Source: Eupeodes corollae
Taxonomy: Eukaryota; Arthropoda; Insecta; Diptera; Syrphidae
Assembly: GCF_945859685.1 (NCBI RefSeq)
Contig: NC_079147.1
Coordinates: forward strand, 91,380,315 to 91,444,314
DNA length: 64,000 bases
Direction: 5' to 3'
The notes beneath the pieces were generated by a model. The model made no database searches and had not been told where the DNA came from. It was given only the letters and a program-made list of their open reading frames with translations. The position numbers and the translations under genes are program-made. This document shows, piece by piece, positions 23,865 through 36,017 of the stretch (the stretch's first letter is position 1; the number at the start of each line of letters is the position of its first letter).

Positions 23865-25762
23865 TTTATTCAGCTTAATACAAGCTGTCATTACTTAACA
23901 AAACTTAACAATAGCTTAACATTTTTTTTTTTGCAGTTCTTGTCATCCGTTTTCAACATTAATTCCTGTGGGACCTAAGGCCTACAAAAAAACTCTTTAA
24001 TGTAGAAGAACTAACAATTTTGATTTTATCTGATTTAAAATAACAAGGGACGAGGAATTCGGACTCAAAAAGGGAAAAAGTAAAGGGTATCTTTCAGATG
24101 GGATTTGGAAATGTTAAAATCGAAAACTACCATAGCAGCGTTGCAGTGACGAAGAATTCTGGACATTGGTTCAAAGTACCCGTAATTAGTGCGGTGATGA
24201 GGGATATAGAAAAGGGAAACAGATCGCAGATTTGGTTGTTGTTAAGATGAATATCAAGCAGGAGTGCCGGAGAATCTATGTATATTGCCCATTAACAATT
24301 GGTGAGCAAATAACATATCAGCTTTTTTTCATCTTATATATAAAGGCTGCAAACCTATCAGTTTTAGTCGATCGGCATATGGAAACAAGCAGACAAGTTG
24401 GATGTATCATCCCAGGGGAGGCCACGTAAGGCAAATCGAACGATACGTCTTTGAACATTTTCAATTCTGAGTCAATGGTTTTCATAAAAGGGAGACCGTA
24501 CTTATCATGCATATTCAAGATGAGGACGGACTAGGGAAATGTAAAGCGCTTTAGTTACAAAGGGGTTGGAAAATCTTTTTGACTATCTCTTAATAAAACC
24601 GAGAGATCTATTAGCTTTATTAATAATTTGGTCAAAATGGGAATGGAAATTCAGGTGTATGTCACACATAATACCTTGACGGCGTCATTAAGGAATTAGT
24701 ATACTCTATGAGATGGGATTTGTTTGCGCGAAAAGGTCATTTGTTTACATTTACCTACATTTAACTCTAGGAAATTATGCATGCACCAAACAAAAAAGAT
24801 ATTAAGATCATTGTACAAGTAAGGCATCAAATGGAGTAGAGATAATCTTAAAAAATTTCTTATCATACGCAAACATTAGGGTATCTTAGTTTTTTTAATT
24901 TAAGACAGACATCGTTAACAGATAAGACGAAGAGAAGTGGGCCAAGGTGACTACCTTGTGGGACTCCAGAAGTTGCATGTATAGGACTGGAGACTGTGTT
25001 ACGGAAAAGAACTCTATAAGTTCTGCAAGATAGGAGCTTATCCAGTTTATAAATATAGATGGAAAGCCTAGAGCTCTTAGTTTGAGATTAATTATCTAAT
25101 GGGATATTTTATAAAAGGCTTATATAATCAATTAAGTTAGTCGTAGTGGATCTGACTTTAAGAAAACCATGTTGACAGGGGAGAATAAAGGCTTGCAATG
25201 GAAATAAACGGAATCATAGAATAAGCTTTCAAAAAGTTTTGGAGTGCATGAAAATTTAGCAATAGGTCTATAATTGTTAATTTCAGTTTTATTGCCTTGT
25301 TTATGAATGGGAAATATAAATGAATCTTTCCATATATGATATATGATAGAGAATGCATACATTTTTTAGAACAACTGATGGGACGCCATCAGGACCAGGG
25401 CTAAAGTTTTCTTTGAGGCTTACGATTTTGGCAAGTACCATTTCTTCAGTTATTGTAAACGATGAAAGGGAGGTTTGAGTGCAACCATCTAAATAACTAA
25501 AGTAGTGTGGATCAGGATTATGCAGATGTTCAGTATACGATTTGATAAAGTAATTAGCAAATAGATTTGATATGGTTTATGGATCGGAGGAGATCGGAGA
25601 GAAACCCATCAGATTTTCATTTGACATTTATAAACTTGGACAATTTCCTTGCATCAGAAAGAAGGTTATTTTCCATTTGGTTAAGGTATTGGTTATAAAA
25701 TGATTCCCTTAATTCAGAGAAAAAATTATAGGCGAGAAGATAGTTGTTGTGATCAGTATCAG
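23865..25762 (-). mobile_element. Non-LTR retrotransposon remnant G
   Basis: Minus-strand frames show FPIHKQGNKTEINNYRPIA with PKLFES (RT block with the NYRPI motif, 25132-25362) and a C-terminal tail at 24318-24518. Between them the G-x-P-Q-G and A-D-D blocks are visible only as decayed sequence (a gtaccttgtgggactcc stretch near 24950 would encode G-V-P-Q-G-type residues in reverse). The minus-strand 3' end reads attaagctgaataaataaatg, like Jockey/CR1-type tails. The element inserted into the R repeat, whose halves match on both sides. Confidence 0.6.
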
Positions 25763-25764
25763 AT

Positions 25765-26345
25765 TTGAATAAAATAAGTTTAAAGCCAAAATCTGAAGCT
25801 TTAAAAAGATATTTGATTCGAAATTCAACTTTGAGTAATGTTTTTATTAGGTTTCTTTTTTTCATAAAAAGAAAAGTGTCAATTTGACTTTTCTCAAAAT
25901 TTTAATTTTTTTAGTTTTTTTTCGATTTATAAAAACAACCGTTAATTGCATTTTTTTCCAAAAATATACATAATATATATAAATATAGTATCACGTAACA
26001 ATACCTATATCACATAAAATTCAAGTTTCTTGTCATTGTTTCATGAGATATTTAGAGTTAACCGAAATTTTCACCTTTTTTTAAACTGCTATGGTAAAAT
26101 ACCATAAACGCAATTTTCTTAAGAGCCCTTTCTGTATCTTTTTGCATTATTATCTGTATAACAAAATTTGTTTTAAGTTAATATCTCTTATGTTCATTGA
26201 GCTGTGGACGACGAACGTACATACGTCACTACACACGCACGCACAGACATCTTTCTAAAAATCTTTTATTTCGACTTTAGGGACCTCGAAACGTCGAAAT
26301 ATGTCAAAAATCGGACACATCACAATAACTTCCTATGGGAAGTTA
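25765..26345 (+). repeat. R repeat, copy ii, right part
   Basis: Resumes the R unit region and runs to the conserved right part: tgtggacgacgaacgtac, cacacgcacgcacagacatc and the terminal palindrome taacttcctatgggaagtta near 26326-26345. Confidence 0.65.
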
Positions 26346-26377
26346 AAAATATTCATGTTTCGAAGACAGAGTTTAAA

Positions 26378-26816
26378 ATGACTAATGAGGAACGAAATGC
26401 TTCAGGTGATATTTTCGTTTTCATACTGCAAGGCTTGGACGAGTTATTTTTAAAAAGGAACTATCAAAATTCTTAAACTATGTACATATATATTGAGTTT
26501 TATTTCAGAGCTGGCAGGTCTGACTTTCTTTGACTCTAATTTATCTGACAGCAAAAAATCAGAAATGGTCAACATAATTTTGAAAAATTGCGAAACAGAA
26601 ACCAACAAAATAGTTGATCCAAGTCAGAGAAGTGTTAAGAAATATTGTTATTTTGTCATTCAACTTTTTCAGCCGATTAAAAATAGGAACAAGTTTTATC
26701 AAATGACCTTAAATCTTTGGCCAGAAATGCACAAATTTTTACTGACCAAAGAAGTGCAATCACTTAAAGCAGTAAACATGCAGAAAGAAAAGTCAAATCA
26801 ATTAAAATTAAATTAG
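26378..26816 (+). CDS. Predicted small two-exon protein, unknown function
   Basis: The model joins exon 1 (26378-26405, ATG, 9 codons plus one base) to exon 2 (26509-26816) across a 103-base intron with a gtgata donor after TCAG and a tgagttttatttcag acceptor. The frame is kept and gives about 111 residues: ELAGLTFFDSNLSD near the start, a middle with KYCYFVIQLFQPI, and a Lys/Gln-rich end. No family is recognised and no membrane segment is obvious. It lies about 30 bases inside the R arm. The last codons and stop fall in SINE tail sequence; on the other side of the SINE the target copy reads aagtcaaattaataa, so the original stop was at almost the same place. Could be a transposon-carried gene, an exon of a larger host gene, or chance. 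Confidence 0.4.
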
Positions 26817-27097
26817 GTGGCGCAACAGTCCGTTGAAAACTAGGGCCTAGTGACTTACAACTCTCAACCATTCCTGTGTGCAAGTAATTGCAGGGATTAA
26901 GATTACCTACAGTTTATGTGTTGAATCCGAACGGCTAATTTGAGAAAACACTTTCTATGACAAAGATTGGAAGATTTGTCATTTCCTCGCAAGAGGCAGT
27001 ACCCGTAAATAAAACTTTAGGTGGCAATGGCAGGGATCGAACCCAATTCCTCTTGCATGACAGTCTAACGCACTAACCATCATGCCACGGATATTAC
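26805..27097 (-). mobile_element. tRNA-derived SINE, copy 3
   Basis: Best-preserved copy. On the minus strand the head reads ccgtggcatgatggttagtg, the anticodon-loop equivalent is ctgtcat, the B box is gggttcgatccc, and the body has gggtactgcctcttgcgag and caaattagccgttcgg. The 3' end is ggccctagtt then gactgttgcgccaccta, followed by an A/T tail. Imperfect target duplications: aagtcaaatcaatta (26790-26804) and aagtcaaattaat (27098-27110). Its insertion point coincides with the stop codon region of the small gene model upstream. Confidence 0.85.
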
Positions 27098-27217
27098 AAG
27101 TCAAATTAATAACCGATTTTAAAAACGTTTTACATAAAGATGAGGAACAAAATCAATATGTCCTTTAAGTAGTCAGTGAGTGCCGAAAATTGTAACCACT
27201 CTTAGTAAATCTGTTGA

Positions 27218-28645
27218 TTAAATTATAACGTTTTTCAAGGTTTCAAGGTTCCTAGAGTCAAAAAAAAAAATGTTTTGAAAGATGTTTGTGTGTGTGTGTG
27301 TAGTGACGTACGTTCGCGACGTTTTTTTCTTCGTCCACAGCTCATGAACCAGAAGAGATATCAACTCCAAATACATTTTGTTATTCAGATAATAATGCAA
27401 AAAGATACAGAAAGGGTTCTCCAGAAAATTGTGTGGGTAATTTTTGTACCATAGCAGTTTAAAAATAAGTGAACATTTTTATTAACCCTTAATATCTCAC
27501 GAACCAATGACGCTAGAGTTTTGAACTAAATTGTTTATTACATATTGTAACGTGATACCAATCAAGTATATTTTGGAAAAAATCGAATCAACTGTTTTTT
27601 TATAACACACAAAAATTAAAAAAAAGATGTCACCAACAATGTTGTGCAATGAAGAATAACGTTTTTAACATCTGGTAAGATTTTGAGACAAATCGAATTG
27701 ACAGTTTTTTTTTTATAAAAAATAAAAACTTTATAAAGCATTACTCAAAGTTGTTACAAATAGAAATTCGACTCAAATATCTTCCCAAAACTTTGAGATA
27801 TTGGCCTTAAACTACTTTAATCTTTTTAAAAATATGGTTGACAACATTCAGTAAAATTTTGAGAAAAATCGAATTGACTTTTTTTTATAAAATATAAAAA
27901 CCTTACTTAAAGTTCGTAAAAATATATTTTGACTAAAACATCTTTTCAAAAATTTGAAATTATGGCTTCAAACTTATTTTTCTTTTGTACTCAAATATCT
28001 TTTCAAAAATTTCAGATATTCGCTTCAAATTATTATTTTATATGAAAAATTGTTTTCAACATCGGTAACGTTTTCAGAAATATCTAATTGGCAGTTTTTT
28101 TGTAAAAAATAAAACCTAAAAAAAACAGTAAGAAATATTGGTAAAAATTGATTTTCGAATCAAATACCTTTTAACAAATTATATGTTTTGGCTTTAAACT
28201 TATTAAATGTCACAAAAAATATTGTGTTCGATATTCAGTAAATTTTGTATAAAAATCGAAAAGTCAGTCACTTTCATAAAAAATCTGCTAGAAATAGTAC
28301 TTAAGATTGGTAAAAATTGATATTCAGTTCTCGATATCTTCTGAAGAAATTGAAGACATTGACTTCAAATTAAATTCATTCATCCCATTTATATTTGTTT
28401 ATATTAGTACATAATACAAACTTTTAAGAAATGCTACTAAAATTGTTAAAAATTGGTTGTCGAAAAAAAAATCTCGTTAACCAAAAAGGATTTTGAAATC
28501 AAACTCTTTTATCATATGCAAAATATTGATATTAAATTTTTAATCTTTAGATTTAGTTTTAACAAAAAGCGAAAACCTACAAAACCTTTTAAGCAAGTCA
28601 AATCGACAGACGGGATGGGAACGGTGTGGGTTTTTTTTTTGTCAA
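27218..28645 (-). repeat. R repeat, copy iii (inverted)
   Basis: Longest R copy. Going left to right it starts with the inner part (gtgtgtgtgtgtgtagtgacg, ctcatgaaccagaagagat, gatacagaaagggttctcc), then several A+T-rich units. The phrase tcgaattgacagttttttt or close variants occurs near 27588, 27697, 27868, 28088 and 28257, at irregular spacing of 109-220 bases. It ends with the complement of the conserved left end (aatcgacagacgggatggga, 28598-28617). Confidence 0.65.
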
Positions 28646-28649
28646 AATG

Positions 28650-30280
28650 GTAACTATTAGTTTTACCTCTATTTCCTTATTTGAACCTTAATTGCATCAT
28701 AATATTTATAATGAGTGTTGGTTAAAGTAGAATAGGCTCAGTTGTTAGTGAGCTAGAGCTAATTTTCATCTAAAATAAATGTTTGAAACTTTGTTTGAAA
28801 GCGAATGTCGTCACCTTTTAGACTCATCAATTCAAGCTAAGATTTTAACTTCCTAAAAATCTGCAATAGCTGAACATTTAATAATTGAGGACTTTAAACA
28901 ACCATACATTTCTTTGGAACTTAACCCAGAAGGTAATTTTTACATATGTATATTCAAAACAAATTGTAAAACAATTATTTTGAAAAATGATATGTACCAA
29001 CGAGCAAAACAGGCAATTATTTAAAGTGATGTAGATATTGCATACATAAGTCGCCTGATTCAAAACAATTTTACTGTATAGAAACATATTTTGTCTTACA
29101 TAAATCGCAAAAGACTTAAATTGTACTTTCTTCCTAAACATCAAAAACTGTCACACTTTGCCCTGAGCGACTCTTCCAACTTATTATTGAATTAAACATC
29201 CTTTTTTTCCTTTATGAAATTCAACACTAGACTAACTATTTATGAACGAATCATTTTAAATTGGATAAAATCATACTTGGTGGTAGCGACGAAATATAAA
29301 TTAAAAAATCATGATCGTAAAGGTCTCAAAGGAAATTAAATGATACTTTTGAAAGAAAAGCTAATTTCTTTTTTGTTTAATCTAAATTCATATTTTCTTT
29401 GAAAGAAATAAGTACAAAAAAAATCACAGTCTGAGATGAGATTGAATCTGACTAAATGTGTGGCCCTTGTGGGGAAATCCAAGCGCTCGTAGAGAGGATT
29501 CTTAGGTTTGGTTATGAAGGATATAATTTGAGATTCTGTGAAAAATTATTTTCATTTATTCTCTCGTTCCTTTTTCCTTGCTAAGGTGCGAAACTTTTTA
29601 CTATCAGGATTAAAAAGAAAAAGGATCAAAAAAGGTTGTTCGTAACAATTTTAAATAGCTTTGGTTAAGAGATAATTGAAAACAAAACAAAAAAGTAAAA
29701 GGTAAAATATTATTTCAGTTATCTTACCAAAGAAAAATAAATTCAGCAATAATGGAAAGACCCAAAACATTTTATGTTGAAACGAAGCATTTTAAATTTA
29801 TATTGCTTTCTTCTGGGTTGGGCAAGAAGTTTGTTTGTTGGTTGGTTCTTTGAAATAAAAAACCTCAATTGGATTGTTTATGACATTGTTTCATGAGTGC
29901 TTGACAGTTTGTAGGTAGGTTTTTTGTTTAAGGTATCACTTTGATTCGAAACATCAACTAAACTTCAAGTGAAATGGAATCGACTTCGCAAATCTTATAA
30001 TTTATTGAAATACAAGTTCGAATTTTTTTGTTTTAAGGCAGTTTTCTGCTGTTAATAATTTTTGCAGTATTCCTATTTGCATTTCTGCTTACCAATATTC
30101 CTTAAGGAAATAGTGTTTTCATGAATATAGCCCACTTATGTACAGAAAAGTGAAATTTTTGTTAACAAAATGTGTTTCGGTTCTCTGACCCGTCAGTATC
30201 GGTTCGTCCCAGAATTTGGCTCATAAAAATGAAACAGAAGCCGGTTTTTAATCTGATATTTCCGAATTTACAGACGTTTT
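28650..30280. other. A+T-rich spacer, no gene seen
   Basis: Frames on both strands have no recognisable content. Possibly host intron or intergenic DNA. Confidence 0.5.
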
Positions 30281-31606
30281 TGACTTACTAACTTGTCTAA
30301 GGTTGAAATACAGTCTTCTGTGAACTAGAGCCTCACCCAACCAACAAGCAGTCTCCAGTTTCGCAGTCCAAGTTGGGTGAGATCACTTTCCACTTGTGTG
30401 TGCCACCTGATCCGCGATCTTCCTCTACTGTGCCGCCCTGTGGGTGTGGATTCTAAAACTTTCCGGGCCGGAGCATTGGTTTCCATACGCTTTAAATGAC
30501 CCACCCATTTCAGTCGTTAAACCTTCTGTCTAAGTCTACGTTGCTGTACAGCACTTTTAGCTCGTCGCTCCTCCTTCTTTACCACTTTAAGTTGCTTTCT
30601 GCAGCTTATGTTATGCTATGCTATGCTATGCTTTTGCACCGTAAAGCAGGACGGATATGATAAGGGTCTTATATAGCGACACTTCGGTCGCTCAAAAGAG
30701 GGCTTTAGTACTCATTTGATTTCTTAGCCCAAAGAAGCAACGATAAGCAACAGTAACTCTTCTATTGATATCAGTGCTGGTGTTGCCTTCTGCGTTCATA
30801 GCGGAGCATGATAAGTTGGTGCATGCTTATAAAAAAATTTTCCCCAGCTGCTTTTAAGAGCTCCGCATTCAAGCCATCTGCTCCAGCAGCAGCTTTGTTA
30901 GACTTCAGCTTAGATATGGTAATCTTTACTTAGTCTAATTCGGGCGGACGGGATTGTTGGCTTTCGTCGTTTATGTTGAATGGATCATCCTGCCTGACAG
31001 TAAAATTCGGTTCGTAGTAGCCGTTATACAATCTGCAGAAATGGTCCTTCCATATCCTTAGCATTCACTGCAGTTCCAATATGATGTTTCCACTTTCGTC
31101 TTTGCAACCGTCGGTTCAGGGTAAAGCAGGTAAATTTTGTTTCAAACTTTCGAACTTCATTCCTGCTATTGAACTTCTCAACATCTTCGACCAGACGCTT
31201 CTCATACTCTCTCTTTTTCCTTCTAAGAAGTTGATGTTCCTCTCGCCTCTTCTGCTCATAGAGCTAATGAGCAGCTTTTGTCCTTGTATGCAGCGCCCCT
31301 TTGTGAAATGTTGTTTGGCTGCATTTGTATTTGTTTCTCATTAAAATAGGGGTTTCTTTTTGGTGGTCCCTTGGAACCCAAAACGTCAGAGGCGGCTCCT
31401 CAGGTTGCATCTGACCAACGTTGCCACTTTTGTTGACGGCACAGACCTTCGAAGGAGGTTACTTGTGATTCTATAGGAGAACGATTTGGTGTTTTCTTGT
31501 GGTTGTAGCCGTTTGACTTTGTATCTTCTCCCAATCGATGGCAGCTCTTTGAAAGGTTCGGACATCTATAACGCTGGAAGCGTCAATCGCAATATGGTCA
31601 ATCTGT
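30281..31606 (-). mobile_element. RTE-like LINE copy D, 3' part
   Basis: Minus-strand copy of the RTE-like LINE: the tail region (cttactaacttgtctaagg), then the C-terminal domain (complement of the W-x-x-D/A-R-x-x-W region) up to about 30810. It then jumps directly to the linker before the RT, and on to the endonuclease end (to 31606). About 0.8 kb holding the RT catalytic core is missing, so the copy is dead. A Jockey-like element interrupts it at 31607, and its endonuclease resumes at 33928. Confidence 0.75.
30605..30632. repeat. TATGC microsatellite
   Basis: A short tandem array of ctatg/tatgc units inside RTE copy D, at the place where related copies have a single tccatgcttctgc phrase. 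Looks like local expansion after insertion. Confidence 0.7.
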
Positions 31607-33927
31607 TTTTTTTTTTATAATAAACACACACTCAAGGGGATATTACTACCCTTTTTATGCACAGTGTGAGCACTAGGAAGAGGAGAGAGGGTTTAAAACG
31701 AGATGTCGGTGCACATTGGATTTGAATTGCTTAATATTGCAATCACTAAAAAAGACAGAGTGTGGTAAGGCATTCCAGATTCTCGTAGTACGGCTGAAGA
31801 ACGAATCTCTGTATTTGGCAGTACGACCGAAGTTGGGCTCGAAAGTATACTAATGAGCATTCCTGGAAGCGCGAGTATTACGGTTGAACGGGTCACACAA
31901 GAGACCTTACGACGATGTCCAAGCGAAGTAAATGAACTTATGATGATATTATCATCTATCAATTTAAATGCTCTACGTTCAATACTATCCAAGAGGCGTA
32001 AGTAAGTTGCAGGAGCATCAGCCCAGGGATGGGAGTTATACTCAAGCTTTGGACATATGTTAGTTTTGTAGATAACAGCCAGACCAGAAGGGGTGAAATA
32101 TTTCTTGCATCGCCTAAGGAAACCCAACGGCATTTGATCACATACCGAGAATATCGAGGTGTTCAGTCTCATTGATGCAAGTGCCATCCATGGATAATGT
32201 CAAAGGGGGTATATCTCCCTTTAACGATACAAGACAGCATTGGGTTTTCGAAGCATTAAATTCCACGCGGTTTTTTAATCCCCATCGAAGAATGCTGTTT
32301 TGGTCGGAATTTATTGAGCTTATCATATTTTGTCGTTGCAGTTCCACATCCGAAGAAGAGAGATGTGAGTCTGAAAACGAATATGAAAAGCTAAGAGTAC
32401 TATTGTCAGCGAAACAATGTATTGGATTAGATGTTGCACACAGGAGATCATTAATATAAAAGAGAAAGAGTGTTGGAAATAAAAAAGAGCCCTGGGGTAC
32501 ACCAGCATTTATTTTATGGTTTTCAGACTTGAATCCATCCAATACCACTTGTATTGAACGATCCGAAAGGTAATTACTAATCCAATGAAGGAGGGATTAA
32601 TGCAAACCGAAAGCACGCATTTTCGATAAGAGAGCCTGATGCTAATCATTATGATAATTAATCAGCGTTTCCATGACCTTGGAAAGAAGGGACGCAAGAG
32701 CAATCGGTTGGTAGTTAGAGTTAAGAAGATTCGCCTTTTTGGGAATAGGCTGGACAAATGCTGTTTTCCATCCGCTCGGAAAGAGACATGAGGAATATTA
32801 CAAATAAAAAAGCTTACGCAGTGGTTTTACCAGCGATGAAGAACACCTCTTCAGAACAAAAGCAGGGATACCATCCGGACCAGCAGATTTATGTTTGTTA
32901 AGATCTTTTAGGACTCTCGCTACAGTACGAGTGTGAAAAAAGATTTGCCCCCTAGAACCATTAACTCGCTCTAGTACAGGCGGAGTCATAACACTCACTG
33001 GCAGCGTTGAATTGGCGGCGAACTGCCTAGCAAAGAGATTTGCTTCCTCTAAAGAGCTAAGAGGAAGAGGAAGAATTCCTAATATTTATTACAAATTACC
33101 AAAAATTTGTACTGCCGTTGGGACATTGCAGTATTTTTTGTCGTAACTTTTGGTCATGTAAAAATTTGGTCCGTCGAATATGGGTGTTGCAGGCCTTTCT
33201 GGCTTGTTTGAACTTTTTCCGGCTTTCCTCAGTACGGTTGGCTCTATATCAACGGAAACTTACCTCTTTGGCCCTAACAACCTCTTTACAGTTCGCATCG
33301 AACCATGCGTTTTCCTTGGGTCTGATACTTTTTACCCTGTTCGGTATAAAAGTTCACATTCCCAGGAGAATTAAACTTGTGATCATATCAGCACTGGCGT
33401 CAACGTCACTTTCGAGGAAGCATAGTGACCAGTTAAAGATCCTGAAGCAATTATTGAGACGGTCCCAGTTGGCTTTCTCGTATTGCCAAACGGTTCTCTT
33501 AGGAGCTCTTTCTTAAACTTAACAGTTTTGACACGAGAAATTTGCTGATATAACACAATTGTCAGAAGTCAAGAGTGTTTCTGCTCGACCTTCAACGTCC
33601 GATATTCGGGTGGGCTCGTTGACAAGCTGAGTTAGGTGGTTCAACTCAGCGAAGATTTCTGCACACACTCCATCGGGTGTTGGCTGGCCTGAATGTTGAA
33701 GCCATGAAGAATTGTGTTCATTGAAATCGCCCGTAACAACGATTTCAGTGCGAGGATAGGACGAAACAATTCTTTGGTTGGAATCAGACAAAGAATCAAA
33801 TTCACGAGAAGTTGATACTCTGTCTAAATTAGGCTTCGATAAAGGAAGCAGTAGTGAATGATTTGCTTATTTACGGAGAATTTAAACCACATACAATTAA
33901 AAAAGGAACTGGTGCAAAGACCATATT
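31607..33927 (-). mobile_element. Jockey/CR1-type LINE copy E
   Basis: Inserted in RTE copy D, starting with a poly-T run (poly-A tail of the minus strand). Broken frames give, from 5' to 3' on the minus strand: endonuclease IVVTGDFNEHNSSWL and a following L-L-T-S-D block (33519-33791); the RT entry HKSAGPDGIPAFVLK (32798-32998); AGVPQGS and CFADNSTLSFSYSF, the catalytic block with N for the second D (32138-32548); and the C-terminal tail (31693-32187). About 2.3 kb, shorter than a full element and with many frameshifts. It supplies the reference for copies F and H. Confidence 0.75.
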
Positions 33928-34187
33928 GTGGTTGACGGAAGATTGATCGAGAGAACTCCAAGTTCCAAGAAGTGTGGACAACTTTTACTGGCTACCATGA
34001 GGATGGTCATGAGGCGCTCGTTAATGCACCTATAGCTCAAGACTTGTTGCTAAAGTCTGGCTCCAATGACAAAGTCGCATATAATAATAATATATATAAT
34101 AAACGTTGTTCGTTTTCTCGGTAGCAGTCACCATAGTAAATATCGTAGTTTTCATGCTCTTTGCCCAGCCGATCCCATCAAATTCCC
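33928..34187 (-). mobile_element. RTE-like LINE copy D, 5' part
   Basis: Continuation of copy D beyond the Jockey-like insertion: gttgacggaagattgatc, tcatgaggcgctcgttaatg, gtagcagtcaccatagtaaa and the phrase before ccatcaaattcc all match the endonuclease of the copy at 46244-49192. A small A/T-rich expansion (ataataataatatatata) lies at 34080-34100. Confidence 0.7.
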
Positions 34188-34989
34188 AAGAGAGCCTTCG
34201 TATTCGAACAGAAGTTATTAAGTCCATATCGGTATAATAGATATAGATGGAAATATTAACAAGGTTGCCATCGTTTTTTTTTCTTGTTACCATGAGAACA
34301 TATTGAGACAAAACCTTTTAAATAAATGATTGATAAAAAGCTTGATAAAAACATTTCCTTTTACGTATTATTTATGTTAGCAATAAATAATAAAACAAGC
34401 ACTTAAACGCTCTTTAAAAAATTAAATTTCACAAGCCATTAAGTATTTCAATATTTTGCATGCATTTATTTTCAATGGTTTAAATATAAATGTATTAATA
34501 AAATTGAATCCAATAACGTGCTTTTATTATTATTATTAAAATGAAAATGGAACTTTACAATCCAGATGAATTGAAGTATTTAATATTGAAAATAATCAAC
34601 AAAAAAAACAACCTCACTTGCAATTATTCAATGTGATAATAATAATTATTATTTGTTTTAATTCTGAAAAATAAATATACAGGTAATGGATTTCGAATAC
34701 ATTTATTTTATTTATTTATAATTTAAAATAAATGTGCAACATACATAGGCAAAAAAAAGAGTGGTTCTTTAATATTTGCTTTTGCATCTTTATCGATTTA
34801 TTTGGATGCACGTTGGCTTCAAAACATTGTTTCGTTCATTAAAAATATGCGGTTGAGTGAAAAAGTTGTGGAATCCATTTTTAGCTTTTTAACAATTAAA
34901 CGACTACAGAAATACCTTTTTATGGCGCCATTCTATACTTTCAGTCAAGAAAAAGTTAAGAAATTTCGGGTGCAGTGCGCTAGGGGGCA
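34188..34989. other. A+T-rich spacer, no gene seen
   Basis: No recognised feature; the plus-strand frame that begins at 34802 runs into the antisense of the Jockey-like element and is not a gene. Confidence 0.5.
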
Positions 34990-36017
34990 TATCTTGCTTG
35001 ACCGATACAAGACAGCATTGGGTTTTCGAAGCATTATCTACATTCCAGGCGGTTTTTTATTCCCCATTGCACAATGGATGTTTAGGTCAAAATTTAATGA
35101 GCTTATCCTATTTTGTCGTTACAGTTCAACATCCGAAGAAGAGGAATGTGAATCTGAAAACGAATATAAAAAGCTATATGAACTATCGTCAGCGAAGCAA
35201 TGTATTGCATTAGAAGTTGTAGGCAGCAGATCATTAATAAAATGAGAAATAGTGTTGGAGATAGAAAAGAACCCTGGGGTACACCAGCATTTATATTGTG
35301 GATTTCAGTCTTGAATCCATCCAATGCTACTTGAATTGAACGACGCGAAGGGAAACTATTTACATAGCGAAGGAGGTATTCATGAAAACCGAAAGCACGC
35401 ATTTTCGATAAGTTTTTGAAATATCTAATGCAATAATCTTACTTTGCTCCACTGTTCGGTGAGATGAACCATGGGATCATCAGTAGACATTTTGCTGCGA
35501 AGGCCGTACTGTCTGTCATTAAGAAGCTTTCGATCTTCGACATATTTTTTGAGCTGATACTTAATCAGGGCTTAAATGACCTTGGAAAAGAGAAGGGACG
35601 TAAGTGCAATTGGTTAATAATTATAAGGTGAGGAAGATTTGCTTTTTTGGGGAGGGGCTCTGGACGAATGCTGTTTTCCATCCGCTTGGTACGGGACCTG
35701 AGGGGTAGAACAGTGGTTTTTGAAGAAAACCTGCTAAGAACCATTTGGATCAGCGGTTTTATGTATATTGAGATCCTGTAGGATTCCCGTCACAGTACGA
35801 AAAAAAAATGGCAAAATACAATCACTAACGCGCTTAATGAGGGGAGGAGTCATAGCACTCACTATATCAGCGTTTAATTGGCGGCCGTATCAAAAATACT
35901 AACAAAGGGAGTACAATCGACAACTAGGATGAAACCGAGGAAGAGGAAGAAGTTCTCAAGTTTTTTACGAATGACCAAACATTTTTACTTCCTTTATGAC
36001 ATTGCAGTAGGTAAGTG
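34990..36017 (-). mobile_element. Jockey/CR1-type LINE copy F, part 1
   Basis: Minus-strand relative of copy E; the frame 35103-35402 contains INAGVPQGSFLSPTLFL. It runs in parallel with E to 36008 (gacattgcagta) and is then interrupted by RTE copy C. It resumes at 38408. Confidence 0.75.

Larger units (their letters stand above)
23235..28645. mobile_element. Candidate long-inverted-repeat element (R arms)
   Basis: R copy ii (plus) and R copy iii (minus) face each other and enclose about 0.87 kb with a small two-exon gene model and a SINE. The arms are more like each other than like copy i: both have ctttttgcattattatctg followed by ataacaaaat, where copy i differs. This is the arrangement of a foldback-like element or of two inverted independent insertions. 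A LINE (23865-25762) interrupts the left arm. Ends taken from the conserved R termini; no target duplication was found by eye. Confidence 0.4.

Noticed and set aside
27450..28330. CRISPR-like regular array
   Set aside because: Spacing is irregular (109-220 bases), units are A+T-rich and diverged, and the sequence is eukaryotic; it is the interior of the R repeat.
31081..31344. Plus-strand 87-codon frame (and many similar frames in 30-39 kb and 46-53 kb)
   Set aside because: Antisense shadows of LINE endonuclease and RT frames.
34802..35245. 147-codon plus-strand frame
   Set aside because: Its second half is antisense to the Jockey-like RT; the first half has no recognisable content.
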